DNA of 64,000 bases from an uncultured bacterium (lineage in GTDB: Bacteria; Muiribacteriota; Ozemobacteria; Ozemobacterales; Ozemobacteraceae), in assembly GCA_937949615.1 (NCBI GenBank), contig CALEDQ010000004.1, positions 186,001-250,000 on the forward strand, given 5' to 3'. Below, piece by piece: positions 44,834 to 54,417 of the stretch (within the stretch, counting starts at the first letter, position 1; every line of letters begins with the position of its first letter). Position numbers and translations under genes: made by a program. The notes under the pieces were generated by a model. The model was given only the letters and a program-made list of their open reading frames with translations. It made no database searches and was not told where the DNA came from.

Positions 44834-45685
44834 TCAGAGCTGGCGGCTCCAGGTAAAAAGCGCCTGTGAAACGTTATAAACCAGGTTATAACGACCGTCA
44901 GAGTCTTTAATCAGCCGGGTGGCAAGATAATCAGCAAACCTTGGCAGACTGCAGCATGCCGGGTTCACGCCAGCCTTGCGCAGCAGTGTTTCGCATGCTT
45001 CTTCACGACTGGCAAATGTCCAGCGAAATGGGCGGCTGATAATTTCAAGATTCGGCAGCATGCCACAATCGACCATGGCAAAATAGAGAATGGCAACACG
45101 CCGGCGCTCAATGCAGATTTCCTCAAGACCAAGAATCTGCCGCATCGTTTCATCGAGCGGTGAATCAGCATGCGGAATCAGAACTATAAGACGGCGACTG
45201 CAGGCATCACGCAGTTTTTTCAGCGCCGCGGCCAGTTTCGGTTGATGGTTCCCATCGGTTGAAATAACTCCAAGACTGTTTAGACAGAGAACCGTGTCGA
45301 ACACACCCGGAGCGTCGATGTCGAGCCAGCGCCCTCTGATCAGATCAAGATTATGAACACACTCGGCAACAGCAAATCTGAGCAACTGGTCGAGCATACC
45401 GGTCGAAAAGTCGGTCACGGTAATTCTTTTTACCAGCCGCGAAAGAGGAATCGCAAAAGTACCGGGGCCGGCCGCCACATCGAGAACCGTTTCGCTCTGG
45501 CTCCAGACAAAGCGGCTCAGAAAAGCTTCGGCCTCAGCCCGGGCCTCAGGCGCATGCGCCCGGGCGGCAAAATCAGTGGCTTTTTCATCCCAGAAGGCGG
45601 GGGTTTCCTTTTCGGGGCCGTCACCGCTGTTAAGTGCCCAGTGCTGCTCGTATAACTCTCTAAAGCTGTCATAATTCTGTGACAT
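44834..45685 (-). CDS. Class I SAM-dependent methyltransferase
   Basis: 283 residues from ATG 45685, preferred because GGAG lies 6 nt upstream; an ATG two codons earlier touches that site. SAM-binding motif I is VLDVAAGPGTFAIPLS, followed by VTDFSTGMLDQL (acidic residue of motif II) and a motif with DTVLCLNSLGVI. C-terminal half unassigned, rich in Cys and Arg. Substrate cannot be named. It ends 3 nt from the convergent cyclase gene. Confidence 0.85.
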   Translation of the reverse strand: MSQNYDSFRELYEQHWALNSGDGPEKETPAFWDEKATDFAARAHAPEARAEAEAFLSRFVWSQSETVLDVAAGPGTFAIPLSRLVKRITVTDFSTGMLDQLLRFAVAECVHNLDLIRGRWLDIDAPGVFDTVLCLNSLGVISTDGNHQPKLAAALKKLRDACSRRLIVLIPHADSPLDETMRQILGLEEICIERRRVAILYFAMVDCGMLPNLEIISRPFRWTFASREEACETLLRKAGVNPACCSLPRFADYLATRLIKDSDGRYNLVYNVSQALFTWSRQL

Positions 45686-45705
45686 ATCCATCTCCGTTTT
45701 CTGTA

Positions 45706-45734
45706 ATTATAAAACAGCGTCTGCCAACCGGCAA
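45706..45734 (-). promoter_or_regulatory. sigma70-like promoter of the methyltransferase gene
   Basis: TTGCCG, 17-nt spacer and a perfect TATAAT on the minus strand, about 20 nt upstream of the start codon. Confidence 0.65.
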
Positions 45735-45925
45735 CCTGAGAACATACCAGAATTGTAAAGATTATTGTTTACTGCATAAACTGGCTTGCACCGGTTTGTC
45801 AACGATGAACACCGGCTGCTGTCTTCGAGATAAATGTACAACAGAGAACTGCCCTTGAAAAAAGGCAGTTCAATAAGGTTTGCAATCTTCCCTGAATTCC
45901 CTTTCGATGTGTCTGCGATTGTTTT

Positions 45926-47062
45926 TTATGCTGTCACGGTTTCCGGTTCACCGACAGTCTCAGTATCGTCTCTGTCTGACTCGCCCTGGCTGCGGGAATT
46001 GTCAACTTCCATGTGACTCCCCTGGAATCCATTTCCGACAGCGAACGAGAACCCGGCCCTGACGACCGTTGCCCCACCACCCAGAGATGATGACAGGCTG
46101 TCGATGAGTTCAAGAAACTTATCAAGAACTGAGTTGCGCATGTTCAGAGAAACTTCCTGATTCGAAGAAGCCAGCTGCACAGGTGCTTCAGTCGCGACAG
46201 ACGGTTCTGTCACTTTACCGCTCTCATCTGACGAATTGCCCGCAGCATCAACCTTTTTAAGGTCAGTGCGGTTCTTGAGCATCGACAGAGAAAAGCCCGA
46301 GCCGTAATCAACCATCGGCGCAGCCGAAGAGCTCGAAGAAGTCAGCTGATTGGTCTTCAGCAGAGCTTCCTGCAGTTGCAGCTTTGCAATATCCATTGTC
46401 GAACCGTTCATACCAGAAGAATTCATCGACGAGCCGGTGAGATTCAGACCCGACATCCAGGCGGAACTGGCGATCGAAGCAGTGACAGCTTTCAAACCGT
46501 TATCAGCCGCGGCCAGAATATTGTCGATAAACGATTTCGAAGAAGCAAGTCCGGAAGCGGATGCCTCTTCAGCTTTGCCGAGATACTGGTCGAGGGCATT
46601 GAGCCCATAACCGCTCTCTGAGCGCAGAGCACTGACAAAACCGCGGGTCGCCTGTCTGAATTCATCGACGAGACTCTGCTGCATGCCGCCCATATCACCG
46701 CTGATTCTGATATACATCGTGAAACGATACATGGCTGACCGACCACTGACTGCCTGATCTACGGCCCCGGTTTTTTCAGCTTCGGTATTTTCGGCATTTT
46801 CGACAGAAGTGTCGTCAACGGAGGTTGCCGCAACGGTATCTTCTGCTTCGGCAGCAGTTGCAGCTGCTGAATTATCGACTTCCGCCGGCACAGTTTCTTC
46901 GACCGGAACAGGCTGAGTCACTCTGATGCACGGCCGGCAGGTCTGCTGTTTGTCGACCTCCTGGTTGATCACGCTGGCAAACGCCTTGCCGGAAGAGCTA
47001 TCGGCCGGCCGACTGCTTTCATAGTTCGGAACAGAATTTGTCTGAATTTTGCTTATGCTCAT
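45926..47062 (-). CDS. Low-complexity Ser/Ala/Glu-rich protein
   Basis: 378 residues; ATG 47062 has AGGGGG upstream. No signal peptide. The N-terminal 110 residues are acidic and repetitive (AAATAAEAEDTVAATSVDDT). The middle (~115-230) looks helical, with a Met/Ser/Gly-rich patch (GSSMNSSGMNGSTMD). The C-terminal third holds LDKFLELIDSLSSSLGGG and an acidic tail. Composition recalls flagellar hook-length or surface proteins, but no motif supports a call. It follows a 41-residue ORF by 15 nt in the same direction. A weak hairpin (45846-45871) lies downstream. Confidence 0.6.
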   Translation of the reverse strand: MSISKIQTNSVPNYESSRPADSSSGKAFASVINQEVDKQQTCRPCIRVTQPVPVEETVPAEVDNSAAATAAEAEDTVAATSVDDTSVENAENTEAEKTGAVDQAVSGRSAMYRFTMYIRISGDMGGMQQSLVDEFRQATRGFVSALRSESGYGLNALDQYLGKAEEASASGLASSKSFIDNILAAADNGLKAVTASIASSAWMSGLNLTGSSMNSSGMNGSTMDIAKLQLQEALLKTNQLTSSSSSAAPMVDYGSGFSLSMLKNRTDLKKVDAAGNSSDESGKVTEPSVATEAPVQLASSNQEVSLNMRNSVLDKFLELIDSLSSSLGGGATVVRAGFSFAVGNGFQGSHMEVDNSRSQGESDRDDTETVGEPETVTA

Positions 47063-47077
47063 ATTGCCCCCTGGAAT

Positions 47078-47203
47078 TTAACGCTCATTCACTGCAACCG
47101 AAGTCGAAGCCGCCCAGTGTACCGATTTAATCAGAGGCACGAAGGCAAACACCGTGAGAACGTCGAACAATTTGCTGCCCTTAACGTTTTTTCTGCTGTT
47201 CAT
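47078..47203 (-). CDS. 41-residue peptide
   Basis: ATG 47203 follows AAGGAG by 8 nt; the frame ends at TAA 47078-47080, 15 nt before the next gene. The product starts with a basic stretch (MNSRKNVKGSK) followed by a short hydrophobic segment (LFDVLTVFAFVPLI). Could be a small membrane peptide or a leader. No family recognised. Confidence 0.45.
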   Translation of the reverse strand: MNSRKNVKGSKLFDVLTVFAFVPLIKSVHWAASTSVAVNER

Positions 47204-47384
47204 TTTTCGGACTCCTTATTTTTCAGGCCGGGAGGTGGCGTTTCCCATTCGTCTTAGTCTCTAATTTATTAATCGACTTCGGCACCGGACAAATTTAACG
47301 GTGTTTTCAGACAATGGCTGCTACATTTCACCTGTTTTCTTCGTTTTTCTTGCATTTTTATCGACATGACACTAATTTAAAGAA

Positions 47385-48395
47385 ATGAAAGTTTTTTCTA
47401 AAAAAAGACGGCTGGTGGTATTCTGCCTTGCCATGCAGCTGCTGTTGCCGGTGGCCTGGAGCGCCCAGGGCGATTACCCCGGCAAACCTGAGCGGCCATT
47501 GGCTCTTGAATATTTTCGGACCCTGATCATTGGCGCCACCCAGTCAGGTCTGGCCGGGCTTCTTGATTCATTGACCGGCTTCACCCAACTGATCAACCTG
47601 CTGTATACTGCCGGCAAACCCGAAACAATGATAATTTCAGCCGCCAGACCGGTCACAACACCGACAAAGCCTGGGCATCTGCGCATTCTTACCGCCAACA
47701 CCCTGCTTTTTCCCTGGCCATTTTACAGTGATCAGGCTGAAAGAATCGAAGAATTCGCGAAGCTTGCCCGTTCGGTCTCACCAGATATCATCTTCCTGCA
47801 GGAAGTGTGGGACAACAACAGCCTGCGACTGCTTCTGGCCAGGTTCCCTGACTATCATGCGGTGATTATGCCGAATCCGCTGTTCAATCTCGGCGGGCTG
47901 ATGATTTTTTCGCGAATGGCGCCGATCAGGGCGACGGCAGAATCATTCCCACTGACACTGCACCATAACCCTGAAGAACTGATCGCGCGCAAAGGCATTC
48001 TCTGGGCTGAAATCAGCTGCAGCAGCCGCCAGGTGTGGCTGGCGACCACCCATCTTTATTCATCGCCGGGAAAGGCGCATTTCCGGCCAAATCCCGGGCA
48101 GTTCAGACACCTGCTGCAACGGATGCAGGCAGCGCCAGACCTGGTCATTGCCGGGGGCGACATGAATCTCGAACCCGAAGAGCTTGAATCTTACCTGCCG
48201 GAAAATATTCTGCGTGACGACTGCAACCTGCCGACAGCGGGCCGCAAAGTTCAAAAAAAGCTCGATTATGTTCTGGCAGCTGACCGGCAGAACCCTGACG
48301 AAATAAAGGTATTCGGCAGCCGGGTCGAATGGGTAAAAAGGTTTTCTGATCACCAGGCCGTTCTGGCTGAAGTAATTTTCAGCCCGCGGCCCTGA
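47385..48395 (+). CDS. Secreted endonuclease/exonuclease/phosphatase-family hydrolase
   Basis: 336 residues with a signal peptide (VVFCLAMQLLLPVAWSA). Catalytic signatures of the EEP (DNase I/sphingomyelinase-like) superfamily: TANTLLFPWP (Asn), FLQEVW (metal Glu), THLYSS (His), GGDMNL (Asp and Asn), LDYVLA and SDHQAV (terminal Asp-His). All are intact. Neutral sphingomyelinase-type phosphodiesterase is the closest pattern, but nuclease activity is equally possible. About 70 residues between signal peptide and core are unassigned. Its end overlaps the convergent cyclase gene by 17 nt. Confidence 0.82.
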   Translation: MKVFSKKRRLVVFCLAMQLLLPVAWSAQGDYPGKPERPLALEYFRTLIIGATQSGLAGLLDSLTGFTQLINLLYTAGKPETMIISAARPVTTPTKPGHLRILTANTLLFPWPFYSDQAERIEEFAKLARSVSPDIIFLQEVWDNNSLRLLLARFPDYHAVIMPNPLFNLGGLMIFSRMAPIRATAESFPLTLHHNPEELIARKGILWAEISCSSRQVWLATTHLYSSPGKAHFRPNPGQFRHLLQRMQAAPDLVIAGGDMNLEPEELESYLPENILRDDCNLPTAGRKVQKKLDYVLAADRQNPDEIKVFGSRVEWVKRFSDHQAVLAEVIFSPRP

Positions 48396-51390
48396 CTTTA
48401 ACCGCAAAAACTTCGACTTCCTGCGATTTGCCTCTGATACTTCTGATATCGACCTTTTCAACCGGATAGAGATTTTTAAGAGAGGCGGCAACCGCTTCAG
48501 AGACCATCACCGGCCGGTCGCCCGAACGGGCCAGAGAACAGAGGCGGGCCGCCACGTTAACCGGGTCACCAATTACGGTGTTGTCCATTCTGACAGAAGG
48601 GGTTCCGATAATTCCCGAAATGACGCGACCCGAGTTCAGGCCAAAAACCGGCCGGATCAGCTGATGATCACGAAACGATCTGAGAATGCCCTCGACAAAA
48701 GCCGCAGCATTTACCGCCGCTCCCTGTGCCCCGGCATTCTGGTGCGGAAAAACGATCAGCAGCTTGCCGCCGATCAGCTTGTCGACTTCGCCGCCAGACA
48801 GGGCGGCCTGCTGATAGAACTGTTCAAGAACCGATTCAAGCAGCGACTGCACCTGCTGAACCGGAGCCGTAGCGGCGAACTGGTCAAAGCCTTCCAGCGC
48901 GGCAAAAAGAATGGTTGCCGAGATTTCATTGCCGGCGCGGGCCTGTTGAAAGAGCTCCGGGTTGCCGGCCAGACGGCGCACCGCCGGTGAAACGAACTTG
49001 CCCAGCGTGTCGCGCTCGCGCAGGCGCCGGGCCATGACATTGAAGGCGCGCGAGATCGAACCGAATTCGTCTTCGCGGCTGGCGCGCAGCCTGACGCTGA
49101 AGTCGCTTCTCTCGATGCGGCTGATACCCCAGAGAAGATGTTCCAGCGGGCTGCTGACCGATCTGCTGATATTTATGGCGGCGAGAGAAGCACAGACGAT
49201 AAACACGACTGTTCCAAGCAGAAGAATCAGCGCCCGCCAGTCTTCGATCTGCTTTAAATGCGCCGTCGACTGCAGTCCGCCCAGGATATAGAGATTGAAA
49301 AAACGCCCGGGCAGAACATAATAAAGAGCTGCACCACTGTCGGAAGTCTGCAGCTTGATCATTTTACGGGTTCTCTGACCGGTCTTAAGAAGCATTCCAA
49401 GCCGAGAAGAAGCCTTCTCTCCAGAAAACAGCATATCACCCCTGACATTACCATATGCCTGCAGCTTCAATGGCGGCTCAACCACATAATTCACCGGATC
49501 GAGCAGGTCAAAAACCGAGGCAAGCTTTTTGTGAGAATCGAGCACGCCTCGTTTGTAACTGGCAAAAACTCTGCCGAGATAGATCCGGCTGATCACGAAT
49601 TCATCCCACGATACACCGCAAAAATAGTTGATGACGTTATTGATCCAGACCGGAAAAATGGCAAAATTAACCAGGCCGATCGAGGTTCTGAAACTGTTCA
49701 AGCCCTCAAAATTGGTCAGCATCGAATAAACCTTTTCGTTACCAACTGAGGCGGCAACGTGTTTTTTGATTTCTTCGAACTTGAACAGCTCGATCTCACC
49801 GGCCCGCCCATGCTTTGGCTTCAGAGCCAGACCTTTTACCAGCTGATCAGATCTGAAAAATTTTTCGACGGTGCGCCGGTAGAGATTGAGAATCAGAAAG
49901 ATCGGGTCAGTCTCGGGCAGACTGCGGGTCAGATAGGTATAACTCTTGAAGCGGTCAAAATACCGGGTAAAGTTATCAGGGCCCATAATAATGATGGCGT
50001 TGGCCTTGCGATGCATGTCTTCGACCAGATCAAGGCTTTCCATGAATGGCGCGAATATCTCGACCGCCAGCTTTTGTATCAGATCGCCGGCAGCGATGTT
50101 GAGAGCCTCCTCGTGCCGTTCCTCTTCACGAAGCTGCCGGACCGTTTCCGGGTTATTGATCAGGCGTTTGAAATTCTGCAGAATATTGGCGTGAAAAAGC
50201 CTGGCGCCGACATCTATACCTCTGATCTGCCCGTGCAGATTCCTTTCAAGTTTGAGGCGACCGCTTTCTGATGCCTCGTTCAGAATCAGCCGGAAAATCG
50301 AGTTGCCCATCATGAACGGCATGCTGATCGCTGCCAGACTGGCGAGCAGAAGTGCCCGACCGACCGTCATTCTGAAACCGCGGGCAAAGCAGATCGACTG
50401 AACAAAGAAAAACAGGGCGAGACAGACTGCCGCAAAGAAGGTCAGGTTTGCCATAACGCCGGTCGAGGCGGTTCTGGCATAATCTGAGCCAAGCAGAACT
50501 ACCGGCACCATACCCGGATTCATCATTCGACGCCCGGCAACCCCGAGCAGGTCGCCGGCCGGAATAATGCCGACATTGCCATCACCGCCACGGCCGATTT
50601 CTTCGCATGCATCCCGGATGCCGGCGATCATTTTACCTGGCAGAGATGCGAAAGCCTGATTGCCGACAAAAAGGCCGCGCTGCAGATCGTAAAAAGCACA
50701 GCCCGCCTTCTTATGCGGGCTGGATTTAAGATACATCCGCGCCGGGTAAAGATCCGACAAAGCCGAAAAATCGAAACGACTGAAAAAGTAGGCCTTGCCG
50801 CCATCCGGCAGAAGCTGGCTGTCCCAGTAAAGACCAAGCAGATGCCCTCTGGCGTCGAACAGAGTCAGACGCGACGCGCGCAGCTGCATATATGCCGTAC
50901 GATCGGTACTGATACCGAGAAATTCATTCAGCAGGCGGTCAGCAGCTTCTATCTGAGCAGTATATTCAGGTTCGAGAAAAACTTCTTTCTGCTCGACCGA
51001 AACCTGCTGATCAATTCTGATGAACTGCCTGGCGAATTCTTCATTCATTTCGCCGGCAAGATTGCTAAAGGTTTTAAGGCTGCCGGAAGCGTCAATTACC
51101 GCAAGAGAAAGCGTATGAGACGGAAGAAGCCTGAGAAAAGCCGGCTCTTCTCTCATATCGAGCAACAGAGGCAGATCGTCGACCAGCCGCTCACGGAAAA
51201 TATTGAAAGCCGCCTGCAGCTGGTAATCGAGATTGGCTTCACCGCGCATCTTTTCGGTCATCAGATAGGCATCCTGAAGTCGCTTCTGCTCAAAATCGAT
51301 CGAACCGGCCAGGTTGCCCTCGATTTTGAACAGGCAGAAAAGCACCGCAACGAACAGCATGGCATAGAACAGCGCGGCCGGCAGTCTCAT
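48379..51390 (-). CDS. Receptor class III cyclase, Asn/Arg-type subunit (pair 3)
   Basis: 1003 residues with the four-helix topology of the other receptors: helices near 3-25, 310-332, 342-365 and 718-743, HAMP, cyclase (~825-1000). Both metal-binding positions are lost, Ala831 (LFAALEGF) and Gly875 (KLIGGKLLI), while Lys871, Thr938, Asn945 and Arg949 (GDPVNVAARLC) are intact. This is the full C2-like pattern. ATG 51390 overlaps the stop of the partner gene (ATGA) and has a GGAGG site. It would complement the preceding subunit, which has the metal residues. Confidence 0.88.
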   Translation of the reverse strand: MRLPAALFYAMLFVAVLFCLFKIEGNLAGSIDFEQKRLQDAYLMTEKMRGEANLDYQLQAAFNIFRERLVDDLPLLLDMREEPAFLRLLPSHTLSLAVIDASGSLKTFSNLAGEMNEEFARQFIRIDQQVSVEQKEVFLEPEYTAQIEAADRLLNEFLGISTDRTAYMQLRASRLTLFDARGHLLGLYWDSQLLPDGGKAYFFSRFDFSALSDLYPARMYLKSSPHKKAGCAFYDLQRGLFVGNQAFASLPGKMIAGIRDACEEIGRGGDGNVGIIPAGDLLGVAGRRMMNPGMVPVVLLGSDYARTASTGVMANLTFFAAVCLALFFFVQSICFARGFRMTVGRALLLASLAAISMPFMMGNSIFRLILNEASESGRLKLERNLHGQIRGIDVGARLFHANILQNFKRLINNPETVRQLREEERHEEALNIAAGDLIQKLAVEIFAPFMESLDLVEDMHRKANAIIIMGPDNFTRYFDRFKSYTYLTRSLPETDPIFLILNLYRRTVEKFFRSDQLVKGLALKPKHGRAGEIELFKFEEIKKHVAASVGNEKVYSMLTNFEGLNSFRTSIGLVNFAIFPVWINNVINYFCGVSWDEFVISRIYLGRVFASYKRGVLDSHKKLASVFDLLDPVNYVVEPPLKLQAYGNVRGDMLFSGEKASSRLGMLLKTGQRTRKMIKLQTSDSGAALYYVLPGRFFNLYILGGLQSTAHLKQIEDWRALILLLGTVVFIVCASLAAINISRSVSSPLEHLLWGISRIERSDFSVRLRASREDEFGSISRAFNVMARRLRERDTLGKFVSPAVRRLAGNPELFQQARAGNEISATILFAALEGFDQFAATAPVQQVQSLLESVLEQFYQQAALSGGEVDKLIGGKLLIVFPHQNAGAQGAAVNAAAFVEGILRSFRDHQLIRPVFGLNSGRVISGIIGTPSVRMDNTVIGDPVNVAARLCSLARSGDRPVMVSEAVAASLKNLYPVEKVDIRSIRGKSQEVEVFAVKVRAAG

Positions 51391-54272
51391 TCTGCAGCCT
51401 CCAGGCTGGCGAGCTCGTAAGCTTCCTGATTTTCGTGCTCGACGAAGCTGAAGTCATTCACCGACTGATAGACCAGTGGCGACACCATGATTCTGGTATA
51501 GCGGCCGTATCTCGACACAGATTCGAGATCTTCAGCCGCATTTCTGGCCGTGCCGACGACCGTGTAATCACTGCGCTGCCCGGCTGTAACGGTTCCAGAC
51601 AGCAGTTCGCCGCCTTCGATTCCGACCCCGATGTCATAAAGAAATTTGCCCTGCTGCCGGCGGCTCAGGCAATTCTCCTGGTGACGCCGCATCATGGCGG
51701 CACCGGCTCTCACTGCCTTCTGACATGCCTCAGGCAGAGAATTACCGTGAAAAACCGCAAGAACCGCATCACCGATGAACTGCTCGACCAGCCCGCCGTT
51801 TTCTCTGATACATTCAGACATCGCGGCCAGATGTTCGTTCAGCATTTCGACGACTTCGCGCACCCCATGCTTTTCACCGATCGATGTAAAAGACCTGATA
51901 TCAGAGCAAAGAACCGCCCCTTCGCGTTTAACCAGCCCTTCTTCGCCAGTTTCAGCGGCTTGCGAAACCTGATGATCGAGGGCGGCAGAAACGAAGCGCC
52001 CGAGATTGCGCCTTTCCTTGAGACCTTCTACCATCTGATCGAAGGCCCTGGTCAACCTGCCGAGCTCGTCTTCGCGGTTCAAATGCAGTCTGGTCGAATA
52101 ATCCTCTTCGGCGATACGCTTCAGACCGTTTTCGACACCGAGCAGCGGGCTTACCAGATAATCGGCGGTCAGCCGTGAGATAAGAAATACCGGCACCGCC
52201 ATCAGCAGAACGATGACCGACAGCAGCAGTTCCTGGCGGTAGGCCGCCTCGCGAAAAGCTCTGAAAAAAACCACGTTAACCACAACCGACGACCCCGACT
52301 TGACGCATGGGTAAGCGATCACCAGTTTGTCATCCGACTGCTCGATGAGCTGGCTGCGGGTAACGGTTGCAAGATCGATCAACCGACCGGCCGAGTTATT
52401 GATAATTCCCGCTTCCCGGCTGTGCGGCGGCGGAAAAAGCATTTTCGTCTCAGCCCGGTCGACCACGGTTATTGCATAGAAATTCTCGCGATAGATCTTC
52501 TGCATGCTGGTAATGGTTTCGCGCAGATAGTCTTCGAAAATTTCGGTGATATCGAAGCGGAAGAAATACCAGTTCATCGGTTTGCCACCGACGAGAACAT
52601 AATTCTGATAGAGAAGCTGTTTTTCTTCGCCGAGATCGACGAATTCGATATCGCTGCGGTTACTGAGAAAAATGCGCAGAATTTCCTGGCCGGTGCGCCC
52701 ATGGAACATGCTCATTTCGGGCTCAGGGCCGATCATCAGATCAGGGGCAACCTTGTGGTAGGCCTTTTTTACCCAGGTTGAGTAGAACTCGCAAGCCTGC
52801 TCTTCTTCGACCTTTTTATCAAACGAACCGGGCAGAGGGTAGCATTGATTGGCAAGACCAGATTTATCGGGCGGATAAATATAGACAGCCCCCTTTTTAA
52901 GCCCGGCTTCAGAAAAATGATCGATCATGCGCCCAACCGCTTTTTTCCATAGATCAGGGTTCCAGGCGGCAATTTCCTGCATCCAGTCGTTTTTGATGGT
53001 CCAGCGGCGGCAGGCATCACGGAATTCGGCCATGATGACTTCGCCCGAAGCGTCTGCCTCTTCGAGCTGCTGCAGAGCATCCTTTACCGCTTCCTGTTCA
53101 CGACGGAAAGCGGCGGCATCGATATGAAAAATGCCGGCGACAAAAAAGACCAGCAACGGCAAAATGCCGACGACAGCGAAAGTCAGAGTCAGCCAGTGTT
53201 TCAGACTGATCCCGACCGGGCGGCCACTGATCAGAACCTTGCAGAAAACGAGAATCCAGCTCGAAAAAAAGAACAGGCGCAGAAGAAAGCTTATCATTGG
53301 CTCCTGCAGTTTCATTTCGGGGTTATCGCGGCTGAGAACCCATATCTCGTAAGGAACGGCGAAATCGATAAAATCGCGCAGAACTCTGACGCCCTGATAG
53401 TCGACAAACTTGCCGGCCGGCACCAGTCGGTCTCTTTCGAGAGGCTTGCCGGCGATGGTTTCATAAAGAGCCATGATTCTCTGCTTCTGTTCGACCGGCA
53501 CCGTCGCGTCGAAAACCGGCCTGATAGAAGGGTCGACGAATTCAAGCGGCATCAGCACTGAGCAGATCGAAACGTTCTTGTCGCTGAGAGTGTCGGCGAC
53601 ACGGCGCATCAGGGGCAACCGATCGGTTTCGCCAACTGAAAACAGCTGCAGATAAACCAGAAGAGAGCCATCGCTGCCGCTGCAGAGATCCCAGAAGATC
53701 AGCTGCAGCTCGTTTTCGAACATTACCCGCGAGACCTTGCCCTTGCGATGACTTGCCAGCACCTGAAAATCAAGAACGTCGCCAAATGCACCGCGCACCA
53801 GACTGTCGAGGGTTGCGTTCTCTACCGGGCGGCCGAGTTCCTTGTTCACCAGTCCCTCAAGAATACGTTTGAAAAATCTCTGTTTCTGCACGGTGAACCC
53901 GGGGCCGGCAAGCATCCGCATGCCTGAACCAGGTTGGAATATGCCGGCGTAGGTTACCCGTGGCTGCATTTTCTGCGAAAAAACGGTCTGCATGTCAGCC
54001 ATGAATCTGGCACCGGAGAATTTACTGGTAAAACCGGCTTTCTGTCTGGCTTTCTTGAAAAGGAACTGCCGGTGACGAATCTGCTGCTCGATCGACCAGA
54101 GCGACTTGAAAAGCTGCAGATAGTTGCCGGCGCGATGCTCCCATTGCAGAATTTCGCGCTCATGCTGAATAAGGGCGCGTTGATGCTGATTGTATTCAAG
54201 CAACCCGAATGGCAGAAGTGTCAAAAAGAATGCAAATACCAGAGGTAATGCCATCTTCAGTCGTCGGTTCAT
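51387..54272 (-). CDS. Receptor class III cyclase, metal-type subunit (pair 3)
   Basis: 961 residues: helices near 8-28, 326-346, 359-384 and 679-699, HAMP, cyclase (~785-955). Metal residues Asp791 (LCSDIRSF) and Asp835 (QFIGDAVLA) are kept. The base-contact Lys is Gln831 and the catalytic Arg is Asp915, though Asn911 and Thr904 remain (GTARNAAEDLE). This is the C1-like half of the pair. It is transcribed first, the reverse of the gene order in the other operon. ATG 54272 has AGAGG upstream. No ankyrin gene accompanies this pair. Confidence 0.88.
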   Translation of the reverse strand: MNRRLKMALPLVFAFFLTLLPFGLLEYNQHQRALIQHEREILQWEHRAGNYLQLFKSLWSIEQQIRHRQFLFKKARQKAGFTSKFSGARFMADMQTVFSQKMQPRVTYAGIFQPGSGMRMLAGPGFTVQKQRFFKRILEGLVNKELGRPVENATLDSLVRGAFGDVLDFQVLASHRKGKVSRVMFENELQLIFWDLCSGSDGSLLVYLQLFSVGETDRLPLMRRVADTLSDKNVSICSVLMPLEFVDPSIRPVFDATVPVEQKQRIMALYETIAGKPLERDRLVPAGKFVDYQGVRVLRDFIDFAVPYEIWVLSRDNPEMKLQEPMISFLLRLFFFSSWILVFCKVLISGRPVGISLKHWLTLTFAVVGILPLLVFFVAGIFHIDAAAFRREQEAVKDALQQLEEADASGEVIMAEFRDACRRWTIKNDWMQEIAAWNPDLWKKAVGRMIDHFSEAGLKKGAVYIYPPDKSGLANQCYPLPGSFDKKVEEEQACEFYSTWVKKAYHKVAPDLMIGPEPEMSMFHGRTGQEILRIFLSNRSDIEFVDLGEEKQLLYQNYVLVGGKPMNWYFFRFDITEIFEDYLRETITSMQKIYRENFYAITVVDRAETKMLFPPPHSREAGIINNSAGRLIDLATVTRSQLIEQSDDKLVIAYPCVKSGSSVVVNVVFFRAFREAAYRQELLLSVIVLLMAVPVFLISRLTADYLVSPLLGVENGLKRIAEEDYSTRLHLNREDELGRLTRAFDQMVEGLKERRNLGRFVSAALDHQVSQAAETGEEGLVKREGAVLCSDIRSFTSIGEKHGVREVVEMLNEHLAAMSECIRENGGLVEQFIGDAVLAVFHGNSLPEACQKAVRAGAAMMRRHQENCLSRRQQGKFLYDIGVGIEGGELLSGTVTAGQRSDYTVVGTARNAAEDLESVSRYGRYTRIMVSPLVYQSVNDFSFVEHENQEAYELASLEAAE

Positions 54273-54417
54273 TCTGTAGCCTCTCGATCTGCCAGATATC
54301 TTACCTTATTCAGACCTGATTATCCACCAGCCAGACAGAAGTTTTGACGGTTAAGCAACTTTACAAACCGGGCAAAAACATTTAAATTCGAAGTAACAAT
54401 TGAATAAGGAACCATAA

